A DNA stretch of 64,000 nt from Narthecium ossifragum (Eukaryota > Streptophyta > Magnoliopsida > Dioscoreales > Nartheciaceae), in NCBI GenBank assembly GCA_963920575.1, contig OY986969.1:20693288-20757287 (forward strand), given 5' to 3'. Position 1 is the first letter of the stretch. Each line of letters starts with the position of its first letter. The notes below the pieces were generated by a model. That model worked only from the letters and a program-made list of their open reading frames with translations. It was not told the DNA's origin and searched no databases. Below, one piece after another: positions 34,217-47,255 of this stretch. A program made the translations under genes and the position numbers.

Positions 34217-34683
34217 CTGAATAGTATATATTAAGTGTTGTATATGTCAAGGGTAGTATAGTCATTCAGACATTATTCCCATTTCATTTCCATGTTCATT
34301 AGTGCATACCAAGCATATGAAACCATAATTCCTATTCCCATTCCCTATCCAACTAAGCACAATCATCATCACTCCATTTCTCAATTTATTCTATTAGCAA
34401 TCCAATTCTATTCATCATTCCATTCCTCACTGCAAACCAAACGTAGCCTTTGTCTATTTGTTGTATATGTCAAGGGTAGTATAGTCATTTACACATTATT
34501 ACCATTCCATTTCCATGTTCATTAGTGCATACTAAACATATGAAACCATCATTCCTATTCTCATTCCCTATCCAACTAAACACGATCATCATCACTCCAT
34601 TTCTCAATTTATTCCATTACTAATCGAATTACATTCATCATTTCATTCCTCACTGCAAACCAAACGTGGCCTTAGTGTTTATT
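33734..34683. mobile_element. Non-autonomous DNA element with TTTGGTT ends and duplicated right end
   Basis: The left end AAGGCCATTATGGCATGTTT and the right end GCAAACCAAACGTGGCCTT (34655-34673) are roughly inverted. The last 223 bp occur twice in tandem (34238-34460 and 34461-34683), each copy ending with GCAAACCAAACGTRGCCTT plus about 10 bp of flank. An (AT)n tract lies at 34176-34214. It has no coding capacity. Confidence 0.65.
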
Positions 34684-34689
34684 TGTTGG

Positions 34690-35620
34690 GCTATTCAAGG
34701 GATGGTACACCTACCGTGCTATGGAGATATTAGTAGTTCATTACCAACATCCATGCTATTGGGTATCGTCTTATTGTGCATGTACTTATATGTAAACTAG
34801 GTGGCCCCCGTGTCACTTGGCACGCAGGTAACCACCACCCCAACTAATCCCCTCTCTCTCCTAACCACCTGATAGCCTCCCAATAACCAATTAAATAAAA
34901 GGTAAATAAAAATTTATATTCACGTAGTACATCTATGCGCCCGAGTAACCATGTGCCACATGTGCGTAGTTATTATGACTTATAACACACCTTATTTTAT
35001 ATAGTGGATAGATCTCTGTAAGGTGATGCTAGCCCTCAATTATGTCTTTCCTTGTTCTTATCCTTGATGCTGTTGGAATATATGATGGATGACATATCGA
35101 GAAGAATTGTTTGCCAGTCAAATCCTAGATGTGATCATGTAATGTCATTTACTCCCATATTTTGTTGAGAGCATCTGCCGCTAATGTTAAGATCAAGTAG
35201 TCTTTTTGTGTCCATAATAGAAGCAGGGTTCATAATAGAATCAGAAACTTATTTCATTCTTTATCAATGTTCCCCTATTAAGAGTTTTCAGAAAATGAAT
35301 ATTCACTATTCAAAGTTTCCTATTTGGGGACCATCCTCCTCCACCTTCAAAGCTGCTAACTTTTGAGTTTCCTGATGAAAACAATGTTATTCTTGATATC
35401 ATGGAGTGATGCGCCTATGTTATGTAGAATTATGATATGACTTTGGTCCATTGCAATAAAGAATGGTTGTCTGACTTGTCATTCTATTTTGTTGATCTAG
35501 TCATGATCAAGTCGGGGTTATTCCTGAGAAGGAGCAAGACTGTTATGCAGTCGATGGTGGTCGTGGATGCGATAAAGCAACTAAAGAGTGACAGGAGAGG
35601 GAGGAGGGCATACTGAAACT
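34690..35620. other. Non-coding interval
   Basis: AT-rich sequence; no gene, RNA or clear repeat was recognised. Confidence 0.4.
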
Positions 35621-35654
35621 AGCAAGCGTTGACTTGAATAGGTTACTCCAACCA

Positions 35655-36060
35655 TTAGGGCTTGTTTCATCGGGGGATGTGAATTCCTATCCTGGGTTAA
35701 GCCTATTTTATTCATGTATTGTAACCAAACACCATCTAATCCTCATTTTTATCTCTACTTTTATTCTCATTTGTATCCCCACTTTATCCCTACTTTTCAA
35801 CCAATCATTACTACATTTTCTCTTTTTTTTTCAACCAATCACATCAATTTTATCCCTACTTTTTTACTTTTCAACCGATCATTTCTTCATTATCCCTACT
35901 TTTCAACCAATCACATCAACTTTATCCCTACTTTTTGAACCAAACATTACTAATTTAAAATTACTTTTCAACAAAATACCATACATATCCCACTACTTAT
36001 TTCAGGATATCAATCATCATCCCCTCTAATCCTCAAATAGACTATCCTGCAACAATATTT
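35655..36060. mobile_element. MITE-like element related to the right end of the 31.6-33.6 kb transposon
   Basis: Phrases TTTATCCCTACTTTT, CAACCAATCACATCAA and CCCACTACTTAT match 33440-33540. The TTTATCCCTACTTTTCAACC unit is repeated several times, which creates the open frame at 35634-36029; that frame is not a gene. Confidence 0.55.
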
Positions 36061-36234
36061 CTTTCAAGAGTAGAAAAAACACGACACTAAAAAAATTGTA
36101 CGAAAGGACAATTAAAAGAAGACATGGGTTCTGATCACATAAGTCATGATTCAGATAAACCTATAAGAATCGTGTAATTACTTTCTCTTGTTTTCACATT
36201 CCATTTTGAACGTATCCTATTCAAAAAGAAGTGA

Positions 36235-36420
36235 GATGGCTTACAGCCCTTGAGGAGTAGCTTAAGTTCAACTGGTTGGCACATGGTGGTAGTAATAGGT
36301 TGGTATTGGGGTACAATTTTCAAACCGGTCTTGGGGTATAATTCCCGAGCCCCTAAAATTGTTGGAGATGTCCTCATAAGACAGTATAAGAGGCTAAACT
36401 AATAAAAGAATAAAAAGGAG
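36235..36420 (+). mobile_element. Possible tRNA-derived SINE
   Basis: TAGCTTAAGTTCAACTGGTT resembles an A box and GGTATAATTCCCG, 60-70 bp later, a degraded B box; an A-rich tail follows near 36400. Low confidence. Confidence 0.3.
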
Positions 36421-37067
36421 AAGAAATGAGATGAGTTTCATATTTTCTCGCTTTGGGAGTTGGCTGACCCCTAGATGTATCTTTAACTATTAAGAGGCTG
36501 TTTTGTAAGGGGATGAGTTATTCCCAAGGGATTTTTGGATTAAAAAAGTTGAAATAATGAACGGAGATATATCAAAATTTATTTTAATAAAAAAAGTAAA
36601 AATAAGGATATAAACCGGGGTGGAGTTAAATGGTAATAGGAAAAATTCCAAACCAATTTTTTGGGATGGCCATGTTAAACCACGTTATCTCTGTTTCGCT
36701 GTACCGTTAGTTATGTCGGGGGATAAAGGTGATTGACTTTTGTAAGTTGAACTGGTTACATGCTTCTGTTTGTAGGACTATAATACTCCATCAGGTTGAC
36801 TTAGTCCTTCCAATATCCTGATATTAGTTAAGACTACTTAGGACGGCTGATTACAACAGCTAGGCCAACTTGGCTAAAGATTATTATCTTGGAACTATCG
36901 CGGGGCAGAGCAAACATAATCAAGATGCAGATTGGCGAGTTGACCCGATGGCTTAGCATGATATGCCTCTCTAATTAGAAGGAAGCTTGGAAGCCTTTGA
37001 AGCATTGTGCTGCATCATAATGGGATTGTCATGTATCTGTGCGTAGAACACATGGACCTGGAGAATA

Positions 37068-40000
37068 ATGGATCTGAGAGTTTGGATGTTCTTCCTGGTT
37101 ATGATCCTTCATATCTTGGTTCTGTCATCGGCAGATACAAACTCGCTGGACGGTATGTTCGAAATTCCTTCCTCTCTTCTTATTCACATAAAAAACAGAG
37201 CTTCCTTTGCCTGTGTAAAAAAAGCAATGCTTATATTTCCCTGTAACAATCCCTTTGGTTTTCCATTCTGTTGAATTTTGAGTTTCCATGATTATGAACG
37301 AAGAGACCTGATGTAATATTTGTTTATAGAGGTCAAATCTTCCTTGTTTCGAGCTCAGTAGAAAGCCAATAGCAGTAATAATAAGCAAGCCAAATTGCAA
37401 ATTCAGGGAAGGGTTGATGAATCGACAGTAATCACACAGCCTATTTAAAGACTCAGCAGAGCAGAAATAGTTAATTATCATGTGAATATAATAAACAGTC
37501 TTCTAAACTCCATTAGGCGAAGAAGGCCAAGCAGATAGCTTGTAATATATGCTGTATCATTCACCGTACGTAGCATTTTAATCTGTTAACGTATACTGTA
37601 GTAGAGATAGCTTTGGATTAATACCATTACCATGCACTCTTGGAATTTGGAGTAAAAAATGCTTTGATGACAAATAATACAGGCATGCCAATATGCCGGT
37701 TCCTATTTCTCTGGATGTTGGTTCAATTTGCTTTTGTAAAACTTATAATGGAGTTGCGATCTCTAACTCATTTTTTCTGCTTTCCTGGTACAGCTGCTGC
37801 TCTAATTGCTTTGGCATCTGGATGGGTAAACAAGCCATCCAATTGGATTGGTTCAGATCCATGTGGTAATGGTGCTGGTGATAACTGGGTAGGAGTTAGC
37901 TGCACAAACTCAAGGGTGGTATCCATGTGAGCTCTTGGAATTCATCCATTCTAGAAACTTTTATGGACTTGTTTCATATGTGTATTATTTTTCCGGAGAC
38001 GATTTTACGCTAACTATGATATTCCAGCACTCTAACAAACCAGGGACTGAGCGGAGCACTTTCTGGCGACATTCAATTAACAGAGTTGCAGTCTTTGTGA
38101 GTTTTGTGAATTATTGGCATCTATTTTAGGTCTTTTTCTATTTGCACATGAAAGGATCTTGAGTGCCACATGCACAAACAAAGTATTCTATATTTTAGAC
38201 GTCGATAGTGGAAAGCTAAACTCATCTACTATTAGCCTATCAGCTAATCCGAGTTTAGCTTCACCGTTGGTGATAAAGTTGCTGCTATTTCTCTTGGCCG
38301 GTGGTATTCTTTTATGTATCCTATTGTGCATAACAGCTGATATATATATATGCAGGGATCTTTCATACAATAAGGGTTTGACTGGCCAACTACCAGCATC
38401 AATTGGGAGTTTGAGCAAGCTTGAGACCTTGTATGCATCTTTGAACTTTTTGGCTGATCCTTTGAACTGTGTGTTTCTTCTTGCTCAAATTCCAACTCTC
38501 ACAAATGAATCTTTCCTCCAGAAGCCTCTTGGGTTGCAGCTTTGTAGGTCAAATACCACCTGAAATAGGATCTCTAAAGCAGCTGGTCTTTCTGTAAGCT
38601 TCAAGATTTCTTGTTTTACTTGTTTGGCAAACAACATACTACTGATCCTTGCCTGGTTTTTAATTTACTATGCGCATTTTACTGTTGATTAATTCCACTG
38701 ATAATTTTAGTGGCTATGACAGGATAAAGATTATTGCATGCAATTTTCTTTTTCCATTACAAAATAGGCCATGTGCACACAGAATACTTATGTTTGGAAT
38801 CCTGACTTATAAGTAAGGATTCATGACCAAAATGGCCTGTTTTGTAATTAATGAAAGCATGATATACGGCCCTAAATTGCTAAATCAAAAGTAGAGTGGA
38901 TTTAACATGCAATTTTTTGCATGTTATCTGCAATACCAAGCAGAGCCTATCACATCGTGTCAGCGGTGGAGTTTTCAGCACGTACGTGTCATGCTGGTTG
39001 AGCGTATCGTTACGGCCAGAGACTGGCACGGCACGTGTCATCAACATGGCAATCCTTCCTTGGGACGTACTATTTTTTCGGAGACTTGGCTGTTTAAGTT
39101 ACATTAACCTTTAAAGTGTGAACTTAATTGAACTCTTGTAATTTGCGAATTCCATTATTTTTACGTTAGCCTCAACCTGTTGTGGGTTTACAGCTTTCCT
39201 GCACTATGAAAAGAAAAAAGGTTCAATGCTCTTTCCTTTTACATTGGTTGATTTGTTTCTCCTCCTATATCTGCAGATCTTTGAATCTCAACAACTTTAG
39301 TGGTAACATACCTGCAACCATTGGCAACTTGCCGAAACTTTATTGGCTTGATCTGTCCGAGAATAAACTTACTGGACAGATCCCAGTCTCTGATGGCAAC
39401 AACCCTGGCTTGGATATGTTGACCACTACCAAGCATTTGTACGTCCCATTTTGTCTAACCACTCTCAGTCTCACCATATATCGATCTCATGCCCTTAGAA
39501 CAACCTTATTCATACTTTTGTGATAATGACAGTCATTTCAGCAAGAATCAGCTATCGGGTAATATCCCAAGTCAACTTTTCAGCTCAAACATGATATTGA
39601 TACATCTGTAAGCTACTAAACCACAACTATCCATTTCTACTACTATTTCCCTCTCTTCAAATGGCAACGGCTAATTTCTAGGAGCAATTCATAAGGAAGC
39701 AAAAAATGTTATTGGACGCTTTATTTTATTATTATTTTAATTCCACTTCATTTCAATTTTCTCAGGTTATTAGACAATAATAAGTTCACTGGAAGCATTC
39801 CTGCTACACTGGGTCTTGTTAAAAAATTGGAGCTCATGTAAGTAGCTACAGTATGAATCAAAACGAGGCTTAAATTGCATGCCTATTGTACAAGCTTCTA
39901 ACACTAGGATATTGTGTATGGTTAGCCGCCTAGACAGGAATGCACTCACTGGGCCTGTTCCTTCAAACATCGACAATCTTACTAGTGCTCAAGTGCTGTA

Positions 40001-40595
40001 AGTTTCAACTTCATGGTGATTTATTCCTAGATACAACTAAGTTTGTTCTTTAAGCGCATGCAGTACTTCTATTCTTCTTCTGAAAGTGAAATTTCCTCAT
40101 TTCAGGCAATTATCCAATAACGATTTGTCTGGTCCCTTGCCAGATCTAACAGGGATGAATGCGCTCAGCTATGTGTAGGTATCAGCGGTTTTAGTTGAGA
40201 TATCAATTGGTTTGTAAACTTATATATTTTGCAACATGATAAGAACTTTTTTCCCTCAGCTCCTTGAAAATGTGATCGACTGTGAAGAGCTGTTCAGCTT
40301 TTAACAGCTTTTGTTATCTTACAGAACTGTTAAGAAAATTTCTTCGATGCATTGAGGATTGTAATGTTCTAGATTGTTATTGAGGATTGCAATCTCCTAA
40401 TCTCCCCACTTAATTAATAGAAACTCCTGACATCACCTGTGTAATTTTGTAGATTGTTAATTTTTGTCATTGAAGATTATAATCTCGCAATCCTACTGAC
40501 CCGGCATCAATTTGACAGGGACATGAGCAACAATTCATTTGATGCATCAGTTGCTCCATCTTGGTTTTCAACATTGCCTTCTTTGACTACATTGT

Positions 40596-40636
<41 letters not shown>

Positions 40637-43600
40637 ACTCTCTCTCTCTCTCCCTCCCCCTCCCCCTCCCTGTGTGTGTGTGTGTGTGTTTGGATTAGAT
40701 GGATTAGGTATTGAACATATTGCCCGCAATTTAAAAGCATAAGATATGTCACAAGACATCATGCTAAATGGATTCCATATAATAGTCTTTCGCCTTTCCT
40801 GGAGGTTTCTGTAAGTGCATCTGATATCAGAAGATGATAGTAGATTAGTTGCTAGTTCTAGCCCCTAGGAAGCTGCTGGAGCTATTAGTAAAACTTGATG
40901 GCCTTGTTAACTGCAGATATCTAGAACATTTAAGAATCGGAGGGCAAGTACCACCAGAATTATTCAGCTTCCCACCATTACAAACAGTGTGAGTACTTGA
41001 TGGTAACGTTTTATTATCCTTCCTTCTCATGTGATTTTTTTTTTTTTTTGATGAACTTATTCTGTGATCTGGGGGATTTTTTTATCTTCCGATGTGACAG
41101 GAGGCTGGGATATAATAATTTTAGTGGCAATCTTGATATTCAATCCAACTACAGCAGTCAGCTCGAATTTGTTGATTTGCGGAACAATAATATCGAGGGT
41201 TACTTTGTTGGTGGAGGATACACTAAGCAGTTAATGTAATAGACTAATTCGTTTCCTTCTTCTATGTTTTTGTACAACCAATTGAACAGCAAAAGATTAC
41301 TTCTTATATTAAGTCCTATGGTGCAGGAAGGCCATGGGACAATTTACTAATCTGGAGGATTTCATCTTCACAAAAAGAAACTTTCGTTGCTGTAACAATT
41401 TTAGTACTTATGATAATTCCTTTCTCTCTTTGAATTGCTTGCAGACTTGCTGGTAATCCGGTTTGTGACCGAAAAGCAGTGGACGGTTCATACTGCCAGA
41501 TTCCCGGACAAATTATTCCTTCATGTGCAACCACAAATAATTGTGTGCCCATTACTTGCCCTCCAGATCAGAAACTTAGTCCAAACTGTAATTGTGGTTA
41601 TCCATTCTCTGGAACTTTCTATTTCAAGGCACCTTCCTTTTCGGACCTGGGAAATACAACATACTGTAATAAGTTGGAAGGGGCACTCAATTATTCATTT
41701 CATTATCAGTCTAAGTATCCACTCCCTGTGGACTCTATTTCTCTTTCAAATACATCTATAAGCACTGAAAACTACCTGACATTGTCTTTGGAAGTCTTTC
41801 CTGCTGGAAAGACTAGTTTTAACCAATCAGACACCATCTGGCTTGCATTTATGCTCAGCAATCAGACCTTCAAGCCTCCATCCAATTTTGGTACCTTCAC
41901 TTTTGAGGCCTCACCATATACCGCATCCCTTGGTAATTAGATTCACACTCGGGCCTAAGTTTTTTCCAGTTAGGCATCACTAATAAAGAGACATTGATTT
42001 TTGTCTGGTGTATTTGTGGTTTCATTTTAGATATGCCACCGGGCTCGAAATCAAGTAACTTGGCTGTGATCATTGGAGCATCTGCTGGTGGAGCAGCTAT
42101 TGCATTGGTGTTGATTGGTTTGGCTGTTTTTACCATCCGAAGGAAGAAGAGTGCTAGAAGCATTGTGGAACAGGGCCGACCTTTTGGTAAGATATAGAAG
42201 ACATAGTACCTTTTTTTTATACTCAATAGTTTCGACTCTATTCCTTTCTATTGTGGTTAGTTCCTTTAACTAATGGTTCCATATATCTGGCAGTATCATG
42301 GGATCCCAGTAAGCATAGTGGTAGTGGCCCACAGTTAAAAGGAGCACGATGGTTTTCTTTTGAAGAATTGAAGAAATGCACCAACAGCTTTTCAGAATCA
42401 AATGTTCTTGGATCTGGTGGTTATGGAAAGGTACGTATAGAGCTTTTGTTTTCTTATTGTTGTTGCTAGCGGCTGTGTGTTGAGATCAAGATAGATAAAC
42501 ATCTTTTATTTACCATCCCCAACTAAAGTTCCTTTTGTATAAAGAAATCATATTGTGGCCACCCTTTAATGTTGACTTACTGGGGTTTGTCAGTCCAATA
42601 AATATTAATGTTTAGTTAGCTATACCATCAAGCAGTACAGTAGCATGGGATAGAGCTTGATATATTGGCTAGCTTTTAGTACATTTCTGTGGGTGCCTAA
42701 ATGATAATGCTATCTGAAAAAGTGTCAAACCTCATCTTTATTGAAAAGAATCTCTTTGGGTCTGATATCTAAAAGAGAAATATGTGTCCTTTGTCTCGTA
42801 ATTTTACAGGTTTATAAAGGAACTCTCACCGATGGGCAACTGGTTGCGATTAAAAGGGCTCAACAGGGATCCATGCAAGGTGGAATTGAATTTAAAACCG
42901 AGATTGAGCTGCTGAGTAGGGTCCACCACAAGAACCTTGCCAGTCTTGTTGGCTATAGCTTTGATCAAGATGAACAAATGCTGGTCTATGAGTATGTCCC
43001 AAATGCGAGCCTTAAAGCAAGCTTATCAGGTAGCTTCAATCAACCTTTTCCTTGTTCTAGGTGTTTTCTGTATTACTAGGAAGCCGAGAGAGTGAATTTT
43101 AAGGCATGACTAACCAGAAGCAGAAGGTTGTCAATGTAACATAGCATGTATTGATATTATCTCATTTTTTTCGTCCTTTATCTTCCTCTCACTTTGGAGA
43201 AATGCTTGCTCCTCCTGGGTGCTAGTGTTGTGCTTTTTTCCTGGTTTCTATTATTACCATCTATCTTAAGGCTTCTCTCCCAAAAAATTTCAAAAATAAA
43301 TCTCTTCAATCAGCTTACTTGAGCCTTTTGGTTTCCTACTTCTTCTTAAATTAGTTTTTGTTGGTGAAGGAGACGAGCACTTTTGTTCATAGAATAGAGG
43401 AGTTGTGGAGATTCAAAGCTGCACTGAAGATCTTGGAAAACTATCTTTCCAATGATCCACCAACTTGTAGTAGGTTGACTATACAGAAGAATATTCTCAT
43501 GGACCTCATATTTTTCCTTATTAACAATCATTTACGCTGTTTATACTCACTTTGCTATTCGAGAATTTGCTTCAAAGATGATTTTTTCTTCCAAAGATTT

Positions 43601-44657
43601 TTTAAAGATCAGTGAGGACAAGTATCAGTAAAAGCGCTCCGTGATCTATGCATTAGTATGAGTTTGATCTCTGACATGTTCTGAAAATGCAATAGTAAAA
43701 CCTTGCAATCCTGCTACCAATGAACATTCCTCTGTCATGAACTTCTGTGCTCATCTTCTGTTAACTGCATCAGAATCTTACACTGTTAACTAAGTCCAAG
43801 TTGATTGACTTGTATTTTGCAGGACAGTCTGGAATACATTTAGACTGGAAAAGAAGACTTCGAATCGCCCTTGGTTCCGCAAAAGGTCTTGCTTATCTAC
43901 ATGAGCTTGCGAATCCCCCAATTGTTCATAGAGATGTCAAAACAAGCAACATTCTCCTTGATGAAAGTTTGATCGCAAAGGTTTCTGATTTTGGCCTCTC
44001 TAAGTCATTCGGTGTTGATGGCAAGGATCATATTAGCACTCAAGTCAAAGGGACGATGGTAAGTAATGATCTAATTTGGAGTTAACTGTGAATTGGACAT
44101 CCATAAAATATGACGCTAGCTCTACTAGTCGTAGATAGGAAATCATGCTGATAGTATATTTGTCGCTTGACGTTTTACTTGTGATTTAGGGATATATGGA
44201 TCCTGAGTATTACATGACTCAACAATTGACGGAGAAGAGTGATGTTTATAGCTTTGGTGTGGTATTATTAGAGCTGATAACTGCCAGGAAACCTATCGAT
44301 AAAGGGCGATACATTGTACGAGAGGTTAAGGTTATGGTGGACAAGCAAAAACATTTGTATGGCCTGCAACAGCTTCTTGATCCAACAATTGAGTTAGGAA
44401 CCGCTCTTGCCGGGTTCAAAAGATATGTTGATTTGGCAATAAGCTGTGTGGAAGAATCAGGCGTTGATCGGCCTACAATGGGTGAGGTGGTGAAGGAGAT
44501 TGAGAATATCATGCTAATGAGTGGTATGAACCCAAATGTTGAATCTGCATCGACATCGTTAACCTATGAGGGGTCAAGCAGAGGGGTTTCTGGTCATCCT
44601 TACAAACTCTTTGACCACAGTGGTGGGCCACTTTCTTCCGAACCAGAACCCATGTAA
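37068..44657 (+). CDS. HPCA1-like: Leucine-rich repeat receptor-like kinase, subfamily VIII-1 (HPCA1 type), complete, 19 exons
   Basis: Exons: 37068-37152, 37794-37926, 38028-38096, 38356-38430, 38522-38593, 39277-39438, 39542-39607, 39766-39837, 39926-39997, 40106-40174, 40519-40593, 40917-40988, 41101-41235, 41445-41932, 42031-42186, 42294-42430, 42810-43029, 43823-44058, 44190-44657. All introns are GT-AG and the sum is 2862 nt, 953 aa. Order: signal peptide ([16 protein letters not shown]), N-cap [15 protein letters not shown], about ten LRRs mostly one per 66-75-nt exon, a Cys-rich ectodomain, one membrane helix (559-584) and a kinase with GSGGYG (640-645), Lys661, HRD 755-757, DFG 775-777 and a DPE in place of APE, so probably active. 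In Arabidopsis HPCA1 (At5g49760), extracellular Cys421/424 and Cys434/436 sense hydrogen peroxide and trigger calcium entry. Here Cys419, 424, 434 and 436 lie in the same region. Paralogues of this subfamily are alternatives. Confidence 0.94.
40597..40688. repeat. (CT)n / (TG)n microsatellite in intron 11 of the receptor kinase
   Basis: About 35 CT-type dinucleotides with interruptions, then CCCTCCCCC and (TG)8. It starts three bases after the donor site. Confidence 0.9.
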
Positions 44658-45935
44658 GTTGAACAAGTTATCGGCTTGCCTTTTCGCTCTCTCCATATTT
44701 TTATGGCAACTTCTGATTTCTTCTTCGTATTGTTTTCAATTATGATGTATTCAGATTAAAATCCTGCCGTGGGTATCTTGGTCGTTGTGATTATTATGTG
44801 ATGCAAGCTACTTTGGAAATAATGAGAATGGGATATATAGCCTTCATCAATCTAAGGGTATGATACTGAAAACAATATCCTAAGGATGAAATATAGGAAT
44901 CTCTTGAGAGTCACAAGGCTCACTCACTTTGTTCATGTATGACTAAGAATTTGGGCTAAAAAAACATGGACGGAGTTTGCAACGCGGGGTTAGGAAGTTC
45001 TGAATTGACGACAATTGCTATGGCATGATTGGTACAGAGGGGTTGTTACTATAACATACAGAGCATGAAACACCATTCATAATAACAGAAGCAAGGAAGT
45101 TCTGGTAATTAATGCACATTTTATAAATAAAGCCAATAGCATTTATGCTTATGTCCATGAATTTTTTTTCCCCTTGTTTCAGTTGACACACATCTTCTCA
45201 TATATATCTACCAACCTGTTTGTTACTAATTGCAGGTGAGAGATGATCAGTATCTCTCGTTGGTCAACTTTAATTATAGTTTCAGATCCTTAGTTTGGAC
45301 AGTGGGATACAAGTGGAAGTCATATAGAAAGGATTCCAGAAAAGAAGATCATGTTGTTGTCTTCAATTCTGCATTGGTTTCCATATGCTTCACTGTACTA
45401 AAAGTATGGCTTTTTCTTATCAAAAATATCAGACTTTAGATTGACAGTTCTGTTTTATCTGTATTCTGTGAACTAAGCTTTCTCAGTTTGTAAGATAAGT
45501 TATATATGTACATATGTATAAAAGGTTTGCTTTTGACTGTATTGTGGATGTTATACAAGCCTTCTCTTCTCTTCTCTTTCCCAAAATGTGAGAGCAATGT
45601 AAATGAGAAGATCACAGAGCAAAGCTCTAAGGTAAATTTATTAGAACTGCTTTCAGAAATTAAATCCACATAAGAAGTATCTTGATTTGCACTTTTAAGT
45701 GTTTGACATCAAATGTTGGATCAAAATATGGCAATCATAGTTACTCTTTAACAGATCCTATTCTCTTATAGCAGGACAAGGAAACAAAAGAATACCCTGA
45801 CAAGCAAAAACAAGTTTACACCTCATTTCTTTCAGATCCTTAAGAAGGCAATCTTGCAAAGGTTCAGCCATTGCAGGTAAAGTGCTTGCTCACCATTATC
45901 CATATGAGGAGCTAGTCTGAGAGATGACCTTGTGA
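44658..45935. other. Interval between the convergent receptor kinase and methyltransferase genes
   Basis: It should hold both 3' UTRs. A GTAAGT donor overlaps the kinase stop codon at 44654, and TTGCAG with a possible acceptor lies at 45229-45234. No further gene was recognised. Confidence 0.5.
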
Positions 45936-47255
45936 TCACGTCATGGGCTTCTCCAGCAATGCAGAGAGGTACCACTCGTTCCTCTCGAAACCCCGGTCCA
46001 GCTTCCGGCCGGCGGTCCACCGGAGCTTGTTGAACCCAATCCTATCGAAGATGGGCACGTAGGTGGCGTTCAGCTGCGTGCCGATGCAGAAGAAGTGGTC
46101 CAACCAGAAGAGCCCGCCGGGCCTGAGCACCCTGTAGATGTCATACAGAGTGAACTCCAGCATGATGTCCGGGATCCAGTTGCTGAGGACGTGCATGGAG
46201 TGCACAATGTCGAGGGTGTTGTCGAAGAAGGGCAGCCGATTGGACACGCTGATGTGCATCGGCACCAGGCCTCTCGAGGCGATGAAGCTGTTGAAAGGGC
46301 CGTCGAAGTTCATGGAGCTCGTCACGATGGTGATGTTCCTTTCTCTCATCCGGGCGGCGAAGGTGGCCGTGCCGCCACCGATGTCGAGGCCGATGCGTAT
46401 CGTCCCCGGTGGCCTGTGACTGAGGACGGAGTCGATGCTGTAGTCGATGCCGCCTTCGAACAGCCACCGGACCTTCTCCCGGCCGTTGAGGTCGAAGCAG
46501 TCCTTGCAGTCATAGGACCCCTTCGCCTTAACGCGGTGGACCAGGCAGCTGTAGTTCTTGCAGGTGTATGGATCCCAAGTGATGCTGGTGTCCGGTGGGA
46601 TCGTCCACATGCTCTCCGGGAACCTCGTGGGCTCGATGTACCCGACCGGAGACTTCGGTTTGCACCGCCGGCGGGGGAGCGGCTCGCAGCCTTTCAGCAT
46701 CAGTCTCTGGGAGAAGATATCGTCGGCCGGGCACTCCCCGGCGACCTCGTAGCTCATGTACTGAACCACCTCCTGCTGGTATCTCCGGCAGGACGACCCA
46801 AGCGCCGGGTAAAGCTCGTCGGTGCCCAGCTGGCTAGTGTACCCGAGCGGAAGCTTGTGCGGCCCGACGGCGTGCTTGAGCTCGCCGAAGAGCTCCTCCT
46901 GCCAGCCATCGAGATCGTCCCGCGGCGCCTTGTCCCCGTGAACCCGGCCGAGCTCCGTGAGGAGCGTCTCCAGGAGGGTGTTCGACGTCGAGAGCCGGCC
47001 CTGGAGCTCAGCCAGCTGCGCCTGGCTGGTGGTGAGCTTCGCCTGGGTGGCGTTGAGCTCCCGGAGCAGCGCCTCGGAGTCCCAGACATGGATCAGAGGC
47101 GCGTACTGAGACAACTTGGCATTGAACGGTGAACCCGTAAAGAGGTAAATTGAGAACAAATTGGTGGCAATCAGGAGAAAAAGGATCTTAAGCTTCGTTC
47201 TCATCGTCATCTGGTAATGGCTTGGCTTCTTGGGGTAATCATCCATGCTGCCCAT
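45936..47255 (-). CDS. Membrane-anchored SAM-dependent methyltransferase, intronless, 439 aa
   Basis: The start is the ATG at 47255 (MGSMDDYPKK); the frame extends 10 codons upstream but has no ATG there. A short basic tail (MTMRTKLK) precedes one hydrophobic helix (ILFLLIATNLFSIYLF), which suggests a type II Golgi or endomembrane protein. A coiled-coil-like stem follows (ATQAKLTTSQAQLAELQGRL), then a Cys-rich linker and the catalytic fold. IRIGLDIGGGTATFAARM is the SAM-binding loop, LDIVHSMHVL a later strand and VLRPGGLFWLDHF the post-motif. The layout matches the plant group of Arabidopsis At1g29790, At3g27230 and At5g40830, about 380-420 aa. The substrate is unknown to me. The gene is very GC-rich, unlike its AT-rich neighbours, a split typical of monocots. 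Confidence 0.9.
   Translation of the reverse strand: MGSMDDYPKKPSHYQMTMRTKLKILFLLIATNLFSIYLFTGSPFNAKLSQYAPLIHVWDSEALLRELNATQAKLTTSQAQLAELQGRLSTSNTLLETLLTELGRVHGDKAPRDDLDGWQEELFGELKHAVGPHKLPLGYTSQLGTDELYPALGSSCRRYQQEVVQYMSYEVAGECPADDIFSQRLMLKGCEPLPRRRCKPKSPVGYIEPTRFPESMWTIPPDTSITWDPYTCKNYSCLVHRVKAKGSYDCKDCFDLNGREKVRWLFEGGIDYSIDSVLSHRPPGTIRIGLDIGGGTATFAARMRERNITIVTSSMNFDGPFNSFIASRGLVPMHISVSNRLPFFDNTLDIVHSMHVLSNWIPDIMLEFTLYDIYRVLRPGGLFWLDHFFCIGTQLNATYVPIFDRIGFNKLRWTAGRKLDRGFERNEWYLSALLEKPMT

Noticed and set aside
45230..45439. Possible extra coding exon after the receptor kinase
   Set aside because: Joined to the upstream donor it gives an immediate stop; alone it has no recognisable domain.
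46095..47132. 345-codon open frame on the plus strand
   Set aside because: It is antisense to the methyltransferase; high GC at third positions removes stops on the other strand. Its sequence shows no domain.
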